The notes under the pieces are model-generated. The model saw nothing but the letters and a program-made list of their open reading frames with translations, ran no database searches and was not told the DNA's origin. Both the position numbers and the translations under genes were made by a program. A stretch of DNA of 64,000 nt from Segatella baroniae DSM 16972 = JCM 13447. GTDB taxonomy: Bacteria; Bacteroidota; Bacteroidia; Bacteroidales; Bacteroidaceae. Below, one piece after another: positions 53,297 to 62,549 of the stretch. Where the stretch lies: contig NZ_AUFQ01000008.1 of assembly GCF_000426585.1 (NCBI RefSeq), forward strand, positions 62,001-126,000, given 5' to 3'. Every line of letters begins with the position of its first letter. Positions within the stretch are counted from its first letter, which is position 1.

Positions 53297-53342
53297 AGTA
53301 AACCCCAAAAGTTAGACAAAAGCTTTTGGGGTTTTACTTTTA
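53297..53342. terminator. Bidirectional terminator between ssrA and the TlpA-like gene
   Basis: AGTAAACCCCAAAAG pairs with CTTTTGGGGTTTTACT (one extra base) around a short loop and is followed by TT. A-rich on one side and T-rich on the other, it can stop both the rightward ssrA transcript and the leftward Sus-locus transcript. Confidence 0.75.
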
Positions 53343-53362
53343 AGTGATTTTTCAAATATCGG

Positions 53363-54517
53363 TCAGTGTGACATCAGTTGGTCTATATACTCGTAAAACT
53401 TTGGATCTTCACCAACGATGATACGGTCGATTTTTCCCTCCGAATCGATGATTACTTTGGTGGGATAGCCTGATATGGCGTATTTGACATCCACTGCTGT
53501 CTGATCCGTATTGCGGACTTGCAGCCAAGGCAGGGCGTGTTTGCTGACAGCTTCTTTCCATTGTTTTTCGGTATCATGGCAGTCGATACCAACAATTTCC
53601 ATCTTATCTTTATGCTTGTTGTAGCACGTCTTCATGTCGGGAAATCCCTTGATACACCATCCGCACCAGCTTCCCCAAAAGTCAAGAATGACATATTTGC
53701 CCCTTAAGGAGTTAAGAGAGAAAGGTTGCCCATTGAGATCGTCAAGAGTAAAATCTGGGGCAGGTACGCCTTTGGTGAGTCTTTTGGCAACTTCCTCTTT
53801 TTGTTTTCTCTTTTCATACGATTCTTTGACTGACATATAAATCCCTTTCAAGCGGCCTTCTTTTACAGTTTGAGCGATTAGTGGGTCGATTTTAAAGAAA
53901 GTTTCAATATCAAGTTCGTTTAGAAGAAGGATTGCAGCCTCGCTGGTCGGATGTGTCCGGATATAGTTCATGATAGCTGTATTCTTCTTTTGTGTCATAG
54001 CTTTTTGTGTAACCTCAACATACGACTTAAGGGAATCTTGACTGACACCTTGCTTATGCATCGTTTGATAATTTTTGACCATCTGTTGATAGTCCTTCCG
54101 GAAAAGAGTTTGGGCGACAGCCTCTCCATATATCTTGTAAAACGAAGAGCCCGATATGCGATAATCTGTGGATATTCCACTGATTTCAAGTTCTTCTCCC
54201 GGCATTCCGACAACACGAATATTCAATGGCATAGTGCTGGTTTGGGCATCTTCGGACTTGCGGTTCCCATAGATGAAGAGATTTGTCACTTCACTTAGCG
54301 GCATATTTATAATAGCCACCCCCTTGACGGGTAGTGTTTTGAGAGGTACTCCCCATCGCTTGTCGATATTGTTCATGGGATAGACCATGATTGTATCTGT
54401 GATGTCGGATAGCGCGATTTTGATACGGATGTCTGATGTTTTTGCATTGATTGAAATTGTGCTTAACCACATGAAAGCTGTCAATAGCCAAGCCATCTTT
54501 ATTTTTATCGTTTCCAT
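53363..54517 (-). CDS. TlpA-like thiol-disulfide oxidoreductase with N-terminal DUF4369-type domain
   Basis: The 384-residue protein has a signal sequence (about residues 8-25) and an N-terminal beta-rich domain (ELEISGISTDYRISGSSFYK). A helical linker with TSEAAILLLNELDIETFFKI follows. The C-terminal thioredoxin fold carries Cys285-Gly-Trp-Cys288 (WGSWCGWCIKGFPD) and cis-Pro ISGYPTKVIIDSEGKI. It would reduce or shuffle disulfides in the periplasm or cell envelope. It is the last gene of the SusC/SusD operon, 33 nt after susD, as often seen for this type of locus. Its target is unknown. Confidence 0.88.
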   Translation of the reverse strand: METIKIKMAWLLTAFMWLSTISINAKTSDIRIKIALSDITDTIMVYPMNNIDKRWGVPLKTLPVKGVAIINMPLSEVTNLFIYGNRKSEDAQTSTMPLNIRVVGMPGEELEISGISTDYRISGSSFYKIYGEAVAQTLFRKDYQQMVKNYQTMHKQGVSQDSLKSYVEVTQKAMTQKKNTAIMNYIRTHPTSEAAILLLNELDIETFFKIDPLIAQTVKEGRLKGIYMSVKESYEKRKQKEEVAKRLTKGVPAPDFTLDDLNGQPFSLNSLRGKYVILDFWGSWCGWCIKGFPDMKTCYNKHKDKMEIVGIDCHDTEKQWKEAVSKHALPWLQVRNTDQTAVDVKYAISGYPTKVIIDSEGKIDRIIVGEDPKFYEYIDQLMSH

Positions 54518-54550
54518 AAAATATAATTATTATTTATCATCTTTTGTTTT

Positions 54551-56119
54551 TTATTTTGCCGATATCGGATCAAATATTTCCGTATTCTCAGAAATGCCCC
54601 ATTGCGGATTGTATTTCAAGATAGCATTGTCAATAGGGAGTGATTGAAAATACGGATCCGAGATAGGTTTGCTATAGGTTTTGGTGCCACATCGATGCAC
54701 GATGGTCGCTTTGCTCCAAGGTTTACCGTTATCAAAGGCATAGCGCTTGAGGTCTAATGTGCGCTGGAATGTGGCCATTGGTTGTTCGCGACGACGCTCT
54801 GCAAGGATTTCATAAAGCAACTGGTCTTGATTAAGTGCAGCTCCATTTGGTAAATCGCTTATCCCCCCTGTTCCAAAGTCATATCTATATTTACGCAACA
54901 AATTCAAATCGGCAAGAGCTGTTTTAAGGTTTCCGTTGCGTGCTTCAGCTTCAGCTTTCATCAAAATAAGTAATGGATAAGTGAGGGCTTCGGTTGTATT
55001 GAGGTTCTTGTCACGAAAATAGACAAGCCGAACACCATCATCATGCTTTACGGTTCCGACAGTTGTTGAATAGCCAGGATAGTTGAGGGCAAACAATTTC
55101 CATCTTAAGTCGTGGGCTTTGTCGAATAATGCTTGCCAATCAGCCGAAGGATAAAATCTGCTCGAAGAATAGCTGTAAGGAGCATATCTGAAAAGCAGAT
55201 TTTCCTTATTGCGTGTCTTGGCAAAGTCGTTGTCAGGTCCCCGAAAACTCATTGCAGTCTCTGGCGACACGCCAGGGTCTACGCTGACGGGTGTTGTCGC
55301 CTCATAATGAAAATCATGGAAGTTATATAACATGTTCTCCACGTTTTTCCGATCATTTAAGGCTAGTTCCCAAGCTTTTTGACAGTCAGCTTGCATATTT
55401 TGCCAATCTCTCATGTACATGTAGTATTCGGCACGTAAACCATAGGCACATGTTCGATTGATGCGGCTTGGATTGCCGACATTTAACGGACAATTCTCAC
55501 ATGCGTAATCCAAATCCTCTTTCACTTGTTTAAAGATTTCTTCGGTTGTCGATAAATCTCCATTAGGAGTGGTTGGATCGCCTGAGGTCCGACATGGTAT
55601 CACTTTCGTGGCATTCGTTCCATTTGGATCATACATGGGACCATAAGTGAGAGCAAGATTCATGTACAGCCATGCTCTGCCAGCTTTAGCCTCGGCGATA
55701 ACACCTCTGGCATATTCCGACTCTTTGTCAATCTTGGAAATTCCATCTATGACATTATTGAAATATCCGATAGCTCGATAGCTATAGGTCCATGTGAAAG
55801 GAGTCACCGTCAGACGCATAATTGGCGAATAAAAGATATATGCGGCAAGGATGTCTAAATTAGGGAATGTGGCTGTGTACTGGTAATTAAGCTGATTTTC
55901 GCTGATTTCGAGATTGTCACCCATAGCCGCATAAAAACAACCATTATTATTGTCATACATGAAATATTGTAGGGTGAGTTCATTGTTCAGCAGATTCTCA
56001 AATTGTGATATCTCTGTCGGTATCATCTTACCTACAGGTTTGACATCTAAATAGTCGCTACAAGCGGACATGAGAATCCCACTTAATGCTACAATGATTA
56101 AATTGCATATTCTTTTCAT
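54551..56119 (-). CDS. SusD/RagB-type nutrient-binding outer-membrane lipoprotein
   Basis: The 522-residue lipoprotein has a lipobox (LMSAC, Cys20). The tetratricopeptide-like helices of SusD follow, with SDYLDVKPVGKMIPTE at the start and KAEAEARNGNLKTALADLNL (then LRKYRYDF) near residue 410. ILAERRREQPMATFQRTLDL also fits the family, corresponding to the usual ILxERxxE segment. It forms the lid of the SusC transporter. The 12-nt gap to susC and the same direction show an operon. The substrate cannot be told from the sequence. Confidence 0.92.
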   Translation of the reverse strand: MKRICNLIIVALSGILMSACSDYLDVKPVGKMIPTEISQFENLLNNELTLQYFMYDNNNGCFYAAMGDNLEISENQLNYQYTATFPNLDILAAYIFYSPIMRLTVTPFTWTYSYRAIGYFNNVIDGISKIDKESEYARGVIAEAKAGRAWLYMNLALTYGPMYDPNGTNATKVIPCRTSGDPTTPNGDLSTTEEIFKQVKEDLDYACENCPLNVGNPSRINRTCAYGLRAEYYMYMRDWQNMQADCQKAWELALNDRKNVENMLYNFHDFHYEATTPVSVDPGVSPETAMSFRGPDNDFAKTRNKENLLFRYAPYSYSSSRFYPSADWQALFDKAHDLRWKLFALNYPGYSTTVGTVKHDDGVRLVYFRDKNLNTTEALTYPLLILMKAEAEARNGNLKTALADLNLLRKYRYDFGTGGISDLPNGAALNQDQLLYEILAERRREQPMATFQRTLDLKRYAFDNGKPWSKATIVHRCGTKTYSKPISDPYFQSLPIDNAILKYNPQWGISENTEIFDPISAK

Positions 56120-56131
56120 ATCAGTAAGATT

Positions 56132-59100
56132 TTAGAAACTAAAGGAAAGACCAATATAAAACTCTGGATTCATCGGAAGCACCGTATAGCCGGCATTGGA
56201 AGAAGCTCCCATTCTACCGGTCATATTGTTTTCATAGGTTTCAGGATCGATGTCGCAATCAGAAGCAGTAATTCTAAACAGATTGCGTGCCTGCAGATAT
56301 ATGCGCGCATCTGATATTCCTATGTGGTAAATAAGATCAGAAGGAAAGTTATATGTCAATGTGATGTCTCTAAGCTTCACATAACTTGCATTCCCAATAT
56401 TCACATCACAGAACGGGAAATAAAAAGTATCCATGCTCCAGCTCTTCAGTACCGGATAGATAGTATGATTCTCATCTCCCGGTTTTTGCCATCTCTCTGG
56501 GAAATGTCTATTCAGATAGTTTGCGCCATGAAATACGTCTTTGCGATATTTGTGTCCAAACTTGCCAATGAACATGAAAGAAAGGTTGAAATTGCGATAT
56601 GCAAAGTTATTTGTAAGAGACATCTCTGCCTTTGGAACCGTCGTTCCGAGGTAATGGATATCATCAACAGTCACCGCTGAAGCCAATTTTTTGGATCCGT
56701 CTGGTGCGTAAACCATTGATTCTCCCTTATTGTTCAATCCGGCAAACTGATACCCGAACAGGCTGTACATGGGATATCCCTCGGCATGAATAGGATTCGT
56801 CCAGGCCCAAGCAGTAGGATAAAGTCGGGAGACATTATATTTTTTTACTTTGCTGTGATTAAATGAGATATTGTAAACCACATTCCATTTCAAGTATTTA
56901 TTACTGATGGGTGTTCCGTGGATGGATAGTTCGTAACCGTTATTATCAATGGCACCGACGTTCTTGTTCATCTTCAAAGCGCCGGTAGTAGGGTCGGTTG
57001 CATCGTTAGCTAGCAAGTCCGTACTTTTTTTCAGATAATAGTCGAAAGTAATTCCTAATCGATTATCAAGTAAATCCAAGTCGAATCCTACATTCGTCGT
57101 TGCCGTTTTCTCCCACCGGAGCTGATTGTTAGGAAACGACGCAATACCATATGATATACCTTCTGTATCACTGCTATAGTTTCCTGTAGATAAAATCAAG
57201 TCTGGGCCTTCTGTTAATGAAATGTTTCCATTGATTCCATAAGAAGCGCGGAGATTCATTCTGTTAATCCAAGGGATATTAAAGAAAGCCTCGTTCTTAA
57301 TCTTCCATGTGCCTCCGACAGACCAAATAGGTTTATGCCGATATTTGGGGTCAGTCCCGAAAAAGTTAGTAAGGTCTTCACGGACACTTCCACTGACCAG
57401 ATAACGGTTATCATATTCGTACGAACCATTGAAATACCAGGATACGAAACGACGGTCTGCATACCCATAAGAACCATAATTCACATAATAAGCTATTGGT
57501 ATCACGGGATAAATCATATCCTGCGTGTAACTGTTGCCCTTGAAATCTTTAATATTGATAGGTGTATACGTACCGGCTATTTGATTGTATCCCAGTCGCG
57601 TTTCGTACTGGTTATTGTCACTGGTGATTCTTCTGATTTCATTGCCGGCCAGCGCATTGACATGATGTTTGCCAAAATCGTGTGTATAGTTGATTTGTGT
57701 GCGAAGTGTCCAGTTCTCATTCGTATAGCGCGTTTCATTAATCATGTCACCATTGGGCACATAATGATGGGATGGCGTATTAATGGATGTACTGTTGTTA
57801 TAGGATAACCGCATCATGTAGCAGTCCTCTTCATAGATGCTCTTTTCGATAATATTGCAGCGAGACCAGTTTCCTCCGACTTCAGCCGAAAGTCCGCTTG
57901 CAATGTTAAACTTCAGAAAACTACTGAACTGCATAGTAAATTTTTGGGTTGTATTGTAACTGTCGTAGGCTTCCTGAATGGGGTTGTAATCGGTATTCTT
58001 TAATCCGCTATATTTCTTGTACAGTTCATCTACAGCATAGCTCGTAGAGTGGAGTTTGGTCAAATTGCCGTTCTCGTCTACCACTCTCTCATAAGGGCGG
58101 AAGAATTGGGTCATTCCGGTAACAAGATCCCAGTTTGCTATCGGTGACCGAGAACGTGAATAATTGATACCTGTAGTAAATCCGATTTTTAGGAATTTGT
58201 ATGGATTCCACTCATTCTTAAGATTAATCAGTATCCGATTGTCATGTGTATTGATAAATGAAGAACGGTTGTTCATGTAATTCAAAGCCAGATTATAGCG
58301 GTTTATTTCATTTCCACCACTGAGTCGGAGATTATGTGTCTGTGTAAAAGCAGTACGGAACATATTTTTTTCAACATCCTTCAGTCCATTGATCTGGCGC
58401 AGTTCGTTGATTTGTCTGTTGAACTCTTCATCATTCATCAGTCCTGCTCTCCGCATCGTGAGCATTTTGATGACTGGACTCTGGTAAACCGATTTGTTCG
58501 CGAGAGAATATGTCGTACTCGTTGGTAAAAGGTCATAAAGTGCCAATTCGGCGTCTATGAAATCAGAAGTAGACACCTGCTGTAGATAGTCTAGATTGGG
58601 TTTGGTCTCAAAGCGGAATGATCCTTTGTAGTTGAGCATAGCCTTCCCGCGCTTGTCCAATTTGGTTGTGACAACAATAACACCGTTGGCAGCGCGCGAA
58701 CCATAGATGGAAGCCGCAACACCATCTTTTAGCACGGTGATGTTCTCAATATTATCAGGGTTGAGATCGTTTAACAAAAGTTCGGTCGGATAGCCGTCGA
58801 CAACAATCAGCGGATTGGATTCGGCAATAAGGGTGGAAATGCCTCGAATTGAAATATTACCGTTTTTGTCAAGCACCACACCTGCTATTTGTCCCTCTAT
58901 GATATTCTTTAAATTGGCGTTAAGTTTTGAGTCTAGTTGCTGGGAAGTCATTGTCCCAAAGGCACCTGTAGCCCGCTCGCGTGAAATTGTCTGATAACCG
59001 GTTACGATAACGTCACTAAACGTGTTTAATTCATCATGAAGAATAATGATATTCTTTGATGAGGGCGCTTTGCGTTCAAGCGTTTTCTTTCCGATATACG

Positions 59101-59584
59101 AGAACGATAACGTTTGGTCAGGTGCCACTCCTGACAGCATGTAATTGCCATTAGCATCGGTAACAGTGGCGTTCGAGGAGCCTACAACCATCACTGTGAC
59201 GCCGACGAGCGGTTCTCCGTCGGCGTCAAGAACTTTTCCGCTGACGGTGTTGAGCTGTTTGGATGAAGGCGTTTGATTGGTCTTACGAATCTGGATAAAT
59301 TCGTTGTTCACAGAAAAAATGAAAGGCAGTCCATTGAGAATAGCCTTGACGGCATCAGGAGCAGTTGTTCCTTTGATAGTTGTCGTAATAATATACTTAC
59401 TCACTTCATCATAGGAATAATTAATCTTGTAGTACTCCGATTGCACTTCAACCTGGCGTAAAGCCGCAGGAAGGGGAATTTTGTTAAGTGTCAGTGAGAT
59501 TTTCTTTCCTTGTGCATTTGTTTTCATGGCTACTAGAGATAGGAGTAAACTCAAGATAACCATGAGGAATTGGGTCTTTCTCAT
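56132..59584 (-). CDS. SusC/RagA-type TonB-dependent transporter with STN signalling domain
   Basis: An outer-membrane active transporter of 1,150 residues. After a signal peptide comes the STN domain (about 30-100, KISLTLNKIPLPAALRQVEV), which talks to the FecR anti-sigma factor. Then come a carboxypeptidase-like domain (VSGKVLDADGEPLVGVTVMV) and the plug with ERATGAFGTMTSQQLDSKLN and ISIRGISTLIAESNPLIVVD. The large barrel ends in YTVLPMNPEFYIGLSFSF. The ERATGAFG segment marks the subgroup often associated with FecIR and TlpA-like genes. FecR and the sigma factor lie upstream, so import is probably self-regulated. Confidence 0.93.
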   Translation of the reverse strand: MRKTQFLMVILSLLLSLVAMKTNAQGKKISLTLNKIPLPAALRQVEVQSEYYKINYSYDEVSKYIITTTIKGTTAPDAVKAILNGLPFIFSVNNEFIQIRKTNQTPSSKQLNTVSGKVLDADGEPLVGVTVMVVGSSNATVTDANGNYMLSGVAPDQTLSFSYIGKKTLERKAPSSKNIIILHDELNTFSDVIVTGYQTISRERATGAFGTMTSQQLDSKLNANLKNIIEGQIAGVVLDKNGNISIRGISTLIAESNPLIVVDGYPTELLLNDLNPDNIENITVLKDGVAASIYGSRAANGVIVVTTKLDKRGKAMLNYKGSFRFETKPNLDYLQQVSTSDFIDAELALYDLLPTSTTYSLANKSVYQSPVIKMLTMRRAGLMNDEEFNRQINELRQINGLKDVEKNMFRTAFTQTHNLRLSGGNEINRYNLALNYMNNRSSFINTHDNRILINLKNEWNPYKFLKIGFTTGINYSRSRSPIANWDLVTGMTQFFRPYERVVDENGNLTKLHSTSYAVDELYKKYSGLKNTDYNPIQEAYDSYNTTQKFTMQFSSFLKFNIASGLSAEVGGNWSRCNIIEKSIYEEDCYMMRLSYNNSTSINTPSHHYVPNGDMINETRYTNENWTLRTQINYTHDFGKHHVNALAGNEIRRITSDNNQYETRLGYNQIAGTYTPINIKDFKGNSYTQDMIYPVIPIAYYVNYGSYGYADRRFVSWYFNGSYEYDNRYLVSGSVREDLTNFFGTDPKYRHKPIWSVGGTWKIKNEAFFNIPWINRMNLRASYGINGNISLTEGPDLILSTGNYSSDTEGISYGIASFPNNQLRWEKTATTNVGFDLDLLDNRLGITFDYYLKKSTDLLANDATDPTTGALKMNKNVGAIDNNGYELSIHGTPISNKYLKWNVVYNISFNHSKVKKYNVSRLYPTAWAWTNPIHAEGYPMYSLFGYQFAGLNNKGESMVYAPDGSKKLASAVTVDDIHYLGTTVPKAEMSLTNNFAYRNFNLSFMFIGKFGHKYRKDVFHGANYLNRHFPERWQKPGDENHTIYPVLKSWSMDTFYFPFCDVNIGNASYVKLRDITLTYNFPSDLIYHIGISDARIYLQARNLFRITASDCDIDPETYENNMTGRMGASSNAGYTVLPMNPEFYIGLSFSF

Positions 59585-59714
59585 AACTTATACATTTTGC
59601 ATGGTTGATATTTGTAAAAGGCAGTTCCATCGGGAACATATTATATAAGTAATACTGAGAAAAAAGAAAACAGGTACAATATAAAGAATAAAATCAGTAT
59701 TTTCGATTATTTCT

Positions 59715-60746
59715 CTATCTGATGACTACAGTTCCATGTTCCTGTTCGATATGTACCACCCCCAACTCATTCATATTTTTAATAACTTCTTTCAAACTGT
59801 CTTTCCGTTTTGCAACAAAGTGCAGGCGTATTTTCATTTCCTCTGGGTCATCAAACATGATATTGACATTGTACCATCTACCTAATTCTTGCATAATCTC
59901 AAATAGAGACTGGTTGTCGAAATAAAAGAAGCCATTGCATCTTTGGATGTATGAATAAGTGTCAACTTCTGTTACTGTTAAACTTCCATTGCGCTTCCAG
60001 CGTGCCATTTCACCAGGTTTGATAGTTCGAGACTCTTTCCCGACATCTATTGTTACACTCCCGTCAATCAGTACTAAGTTCGCATTTTCAGCAGAGTAAG
60101 CACGCAGATTGAACGTTGTACCATGTACGATTGTCGTAAAAAAGTTGGTTCTCACTTCAAACTGGCGTCGGCGTTCTTTAGCGATTTCAAAATAGGCTTC
60201 ACCTTGTAATGTCACGATTCGTTTGTTTTTCGGGAATGTCTTTGGAAAAATGAGCTTACTGTCTGCGTTCATCCACACTTTCGTTCCATCCGGAAGAATA
60301 GCTTGGCTATCTTTCCCTCGTGGGGTAATCAATGTCAACATTTGGGCAGAGCTCTCGGTTGCGGATTGCCGGAACGACACGACAGGATTCTTGATGATTC
60401 TTTTATCGCCATTACCTACATCCAATATCACATCCTTTGCCGTCGGAGTTGCGCTAAATACGACCGGAGTTGTTTGTTTGGGTGCATGTGTCAGAAAGAA
60501 AAATGCCAGCAAGACTGCCGCAGAGGCTGCTATTCCCAAAAGAGAGCGCCACACGATCGTATTCCGAAACATCTTCTGGTTTGCACCCGTATCAATTTCT
60601 ATATCCTGACAAAGGCGTTCCCACTCAGATGCAACATCAGGCATTGGCGCGTATTCACGTAGCACTGCACTTCGAAGCTCCAGTATTTCCTGACCTATTT
60701 GTTCAGTACGCTCCGTCTTATCCATATCTTCAGTAGGCTCTACCAT
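59715..60746 (-). CDS. FecR-type anti-sigma factor
   Basis: The 343-residue protein has a cytoplasmic N-terminal part, one membrane helix (about residues 67-85, SLLGIAASAAVLLAFFFLTH) and a periplasmic FecR domain. The domain has TPRGKDSQAILPDGTKVWMN, ADSKLIFPKTF, LQGEAYFEIAKERRRQFEVR and TTFNLRAYSAENANLVLIDG. The C-terminal FEMAILMNEL-type part (IMQELGRWYNVNIMFDD) would contact the STN domain of SusC. It holds the sigma factor inactive until substrate is sensed. It starts 44 nt after the sigma gene. Confidence 0.92.
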   Translation of the reverse strand: MVEPTEDMDKTERTEQIGQEILELRSAVLREYAPMPDVASEWERLCQDIEIDTGANQKMFRNTIVWRSLLGIAASAAVLLAFFFLTHAPKQTTPVVFSATPTAKDVILDVGNGDKRIIKNPVVSFRQSATESSAQMLTLITPRGKDSQAILPDGTKVWMNADSKLIFPKTFPKNKRIVTLQGEAYFEIAKERRRQFEVRTNFFTTIVHGTTFNLRAYSAENANLVLIDGSVTIDVGKESRTIKPGEMARWKRNGSLTVTEVDTYSYIQRCNGFFYFDNQSLFEIMQELGRWYNVNIMFDDPEEMKIRLHFVAKRKDSLKEVIKNMNELGVVHIEQEHGTVVIR

Positions 60747-60790
60747 ATCTTTATTCCTTTATATATAACAGACTTTTTGGTTTTCAGGTA

Positions 60791-61306
60791 TTATTTTTTA
60801 GTGTTTTTAGCATTGCATACTTTTCTCAATCGTGCGAAAGCCCTTGTCAGTATTTTACTCACACCATCTACAGAGATTCCCAGAAGAGCGGCTATTTCTT
60901 TGTATGACCGGTCGTTAAAATATTTTTCATACAATACGTAGCGCGTTCGACTTGACATTTTCTTAATTTCTGTCTGTATGAGTTGAATCCGCTGTTCTTT
61001 CTCTTGCCAGTCTTCGTCATCTATTTCACAGAAGAGCAAAGGATATTCCTTTGACATTTTACGGATATGGTCCTTTTGTCTCAGATGGTCAATACACTTG
61101 TTTCTCACGCTCGAATATAAATAAGAATCAATCTTCTTCCTATCTATTTTCGAGTGCCTGTTCCATACTGCAGCAAACACTTCGCTTACAATATCTCTGC
61201 ATTCGTCCCCATCCTTTAGATAATCGAATGCGAAATAATAAAGCTGCTTATATTTCTCAACAAATAGCGTTTTAAAATCTCTCTCATGGAGGATATTAAG
61301 CATCAT
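60791..61306 (-). CDS. ECF RNA polymerase sigma factor (sigma-70 family, FecI-like)
   Basis: The 171-residue protein has sigma region 2 (KQLYYFAFDYLKDGDECRDI followed by VSEVFAAVWNRHS) and region 4 (MSSRTRYVLYEKYFNDRSYK, EIAALLGISVDGVSKILTRA). Lack of regions 1 and 3 shows the ECF group. It would direct RNA polymerase to the fecR-susC-susD-tlpA promoter. MMLN gives two possible starts three bases apart. A 145-nt gap separates it from the DegT gene, whose product is unrelated. Confidence 0.92.
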   Translation of the reverse strand: MMLNILHERDFKTLFVEKYKQLYYFAFDYLKDGDECRDIVSEVFAAVWNRHSKIDRKKIDSYLYSSVRNKCIDHLRQKDHIRKMSKEYPLLFCEIDDEDWQEKEQRIQLIQTEIKKMSSRTRYVLYEKYFNDRSYKEIAALLGISVDGVSKILTRAFARLRKVCNAKNTKK

Positions 61307-61451
61307 ATATTTTGGCGTAGCTTTATCGTATTATATTTGAGGGCGAGAACTCATCGATAGCTGGTAATGTTTCCATGTATCCGCTTCCTAATCGTCATAG
61401 GGGTGCCTACAGGTTCTTTTTTCTGTTTTCAATGAAATATAAGCTGTTTAT

Positions 61452-62549
61452 CTAAAAGCGGTTGAGGGCTTCGACGATGTATTCCACCTCATTGTCGGTC
61501 AGCGTCGGGTTGCAGGGAATGCTGAGTTCGGTGCGTGCCAGTTTCTCGGTGATGGGGAAGGGCAGCTTGTTCCAGCCTTTGTAGCAGCGTTGGCGATGGG
61601 GCGCGACGGGGTAGTGGAGGGCCGTTCCGACGCCGTTGTCGTGCAAGTGCTGTTGCAGGGCGTCGCGGCGGTCGCAGAAGACGGGGAAGATGTGATGCAC
61701 ATTGTCGGCTATCGGGTCGAATGAAAGTGAGATGGCGGGATTGTTGAGGTTGGCGACGATGTAGTCGGCAATGGCTTTTCGGCGTTGGTTCTCTTGGTCA
61801 AGATATTTCAATTTCACGCCCAGCACGGCGGCTTGAAGCTCGTCGATGCGGCTGTTGCGGCCCTTGCGCGCATGGAAATGTTTGCGTTCCGAACCGTAAT
61901 TGCCCAGCGAGCGGACTGTTGCGCCCAACTCGTCGTCGTCCGTGGTCACGGCTCCCGCGTCGCCCAAGGCCCCCAAGTTCTTCGTCGGATAGAAGCTGTG
62001 GCCGGCCGCATGGCCCAGATGACCGGTCTTCCGTTGGTCGTAGGTGCAGCCGGCGGCCTGCGCGTTGTCTTCAATCAGCAGCAGATGATGGCGCCGGCAG
62101 GCCTCGGCGATGGCTTTGTTCATGGCACATCGTCCGTAGAGATGCACCAGCAGGACGGCCCGGGTCTTGCTTGTGACGGCCCGATTCATGAGATAGTCGT
62201 CCAGTTGGAGTGAGGAATAATACGGTTCCACCAGCACGGGCTTCAGCCCGTTCTCGGTGATGGCGAGGATGGAAGCTATGTAGGTGTTGGCCGGCACAAT
62301 CACTTCGTCGCCTTCCTTCAGCCGTCCCATCTCCTTGTAGGCCCGGAAGATGAGCGTCAACGCGTCGAGTCCGTTGCCGCAACCGATGCAATGGCGGGTG
62401 CCGATGTAGCCGGCATAGGCCGTCTCGAAGGCTTTTGTGGCCTCACCTTGCAGATACCGTCCGCCGGCGATGACCCGATTGGCTGCTTCCTGAATCTCTT
62501 CCAGGTGCAGTTCGGTGATTTTCTTCAGTGCAAGATAGTCTATTTTCAT
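61452..62549 (-). CDS. DegT/DnrJ/EryC1-type nucleotide-sugar aminotransferase
   Basis: A PLP enzyme of 365 residues that would transfer an amino group to a keto-sugar nucleotide. It has IGTRHCIGCGNGLDALTLIF for cofactor phosphate binding, VIVPANTYIASILAITENGL, LLIEDNAQAAGCTYDQRKTG and the lysine site HSFYPTKNLGALGDAGAVTT. NYGSERKHFHARKGRNSRID also matches. This is close to FdtB/QdtB enzymes, which make 3-amino-3,6-dideoxyhexoses. The ATG overlaps the GNAT gene stop by 4 nt (ATGA); the longer frame is an artefact. With the FdtA-like gene two steps upstream, a dTDP-3-amino sugar is the likely product. Confidence 0.9.
   Translation of the reverse strand: MKIDYLALKKITELHLEEIQEAANRVIAGGRYLQGEATKAFETAYAGYIGTRHCIGCGNGLDALTLIFRAYKEMGRLKEGDEVIVPANTYIASILAITENGLKPVLVEPYYSSLQLDDYLMNRAVTSKTRAVLLVHLYGRCAMNKAIAEACRRHHLLLIEDNAQAAGCTYDQRKTGHLGHAAGHSFYPTKNLGALGDAGAVTTDDDELGATVRSLGNYGSERKHFHARKGRNSRIDELQAAVLGVKLKYLDQENQRRKAIADYIVANLNNPAISLSFDPIADNVHHIFPVFCDRRDALQQHLHDNGVGTALHYPVAPHRQRCYKGWNKLPFPITEKLARTELSIPCNPTLTDNEVEYIVEALNRF

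Noticed and set aside
52953..53308. Short leftward frames between 52.95 and 53.3 kb
   Set aside because: They lie inside or across the tmRNA gene and are explained by it.
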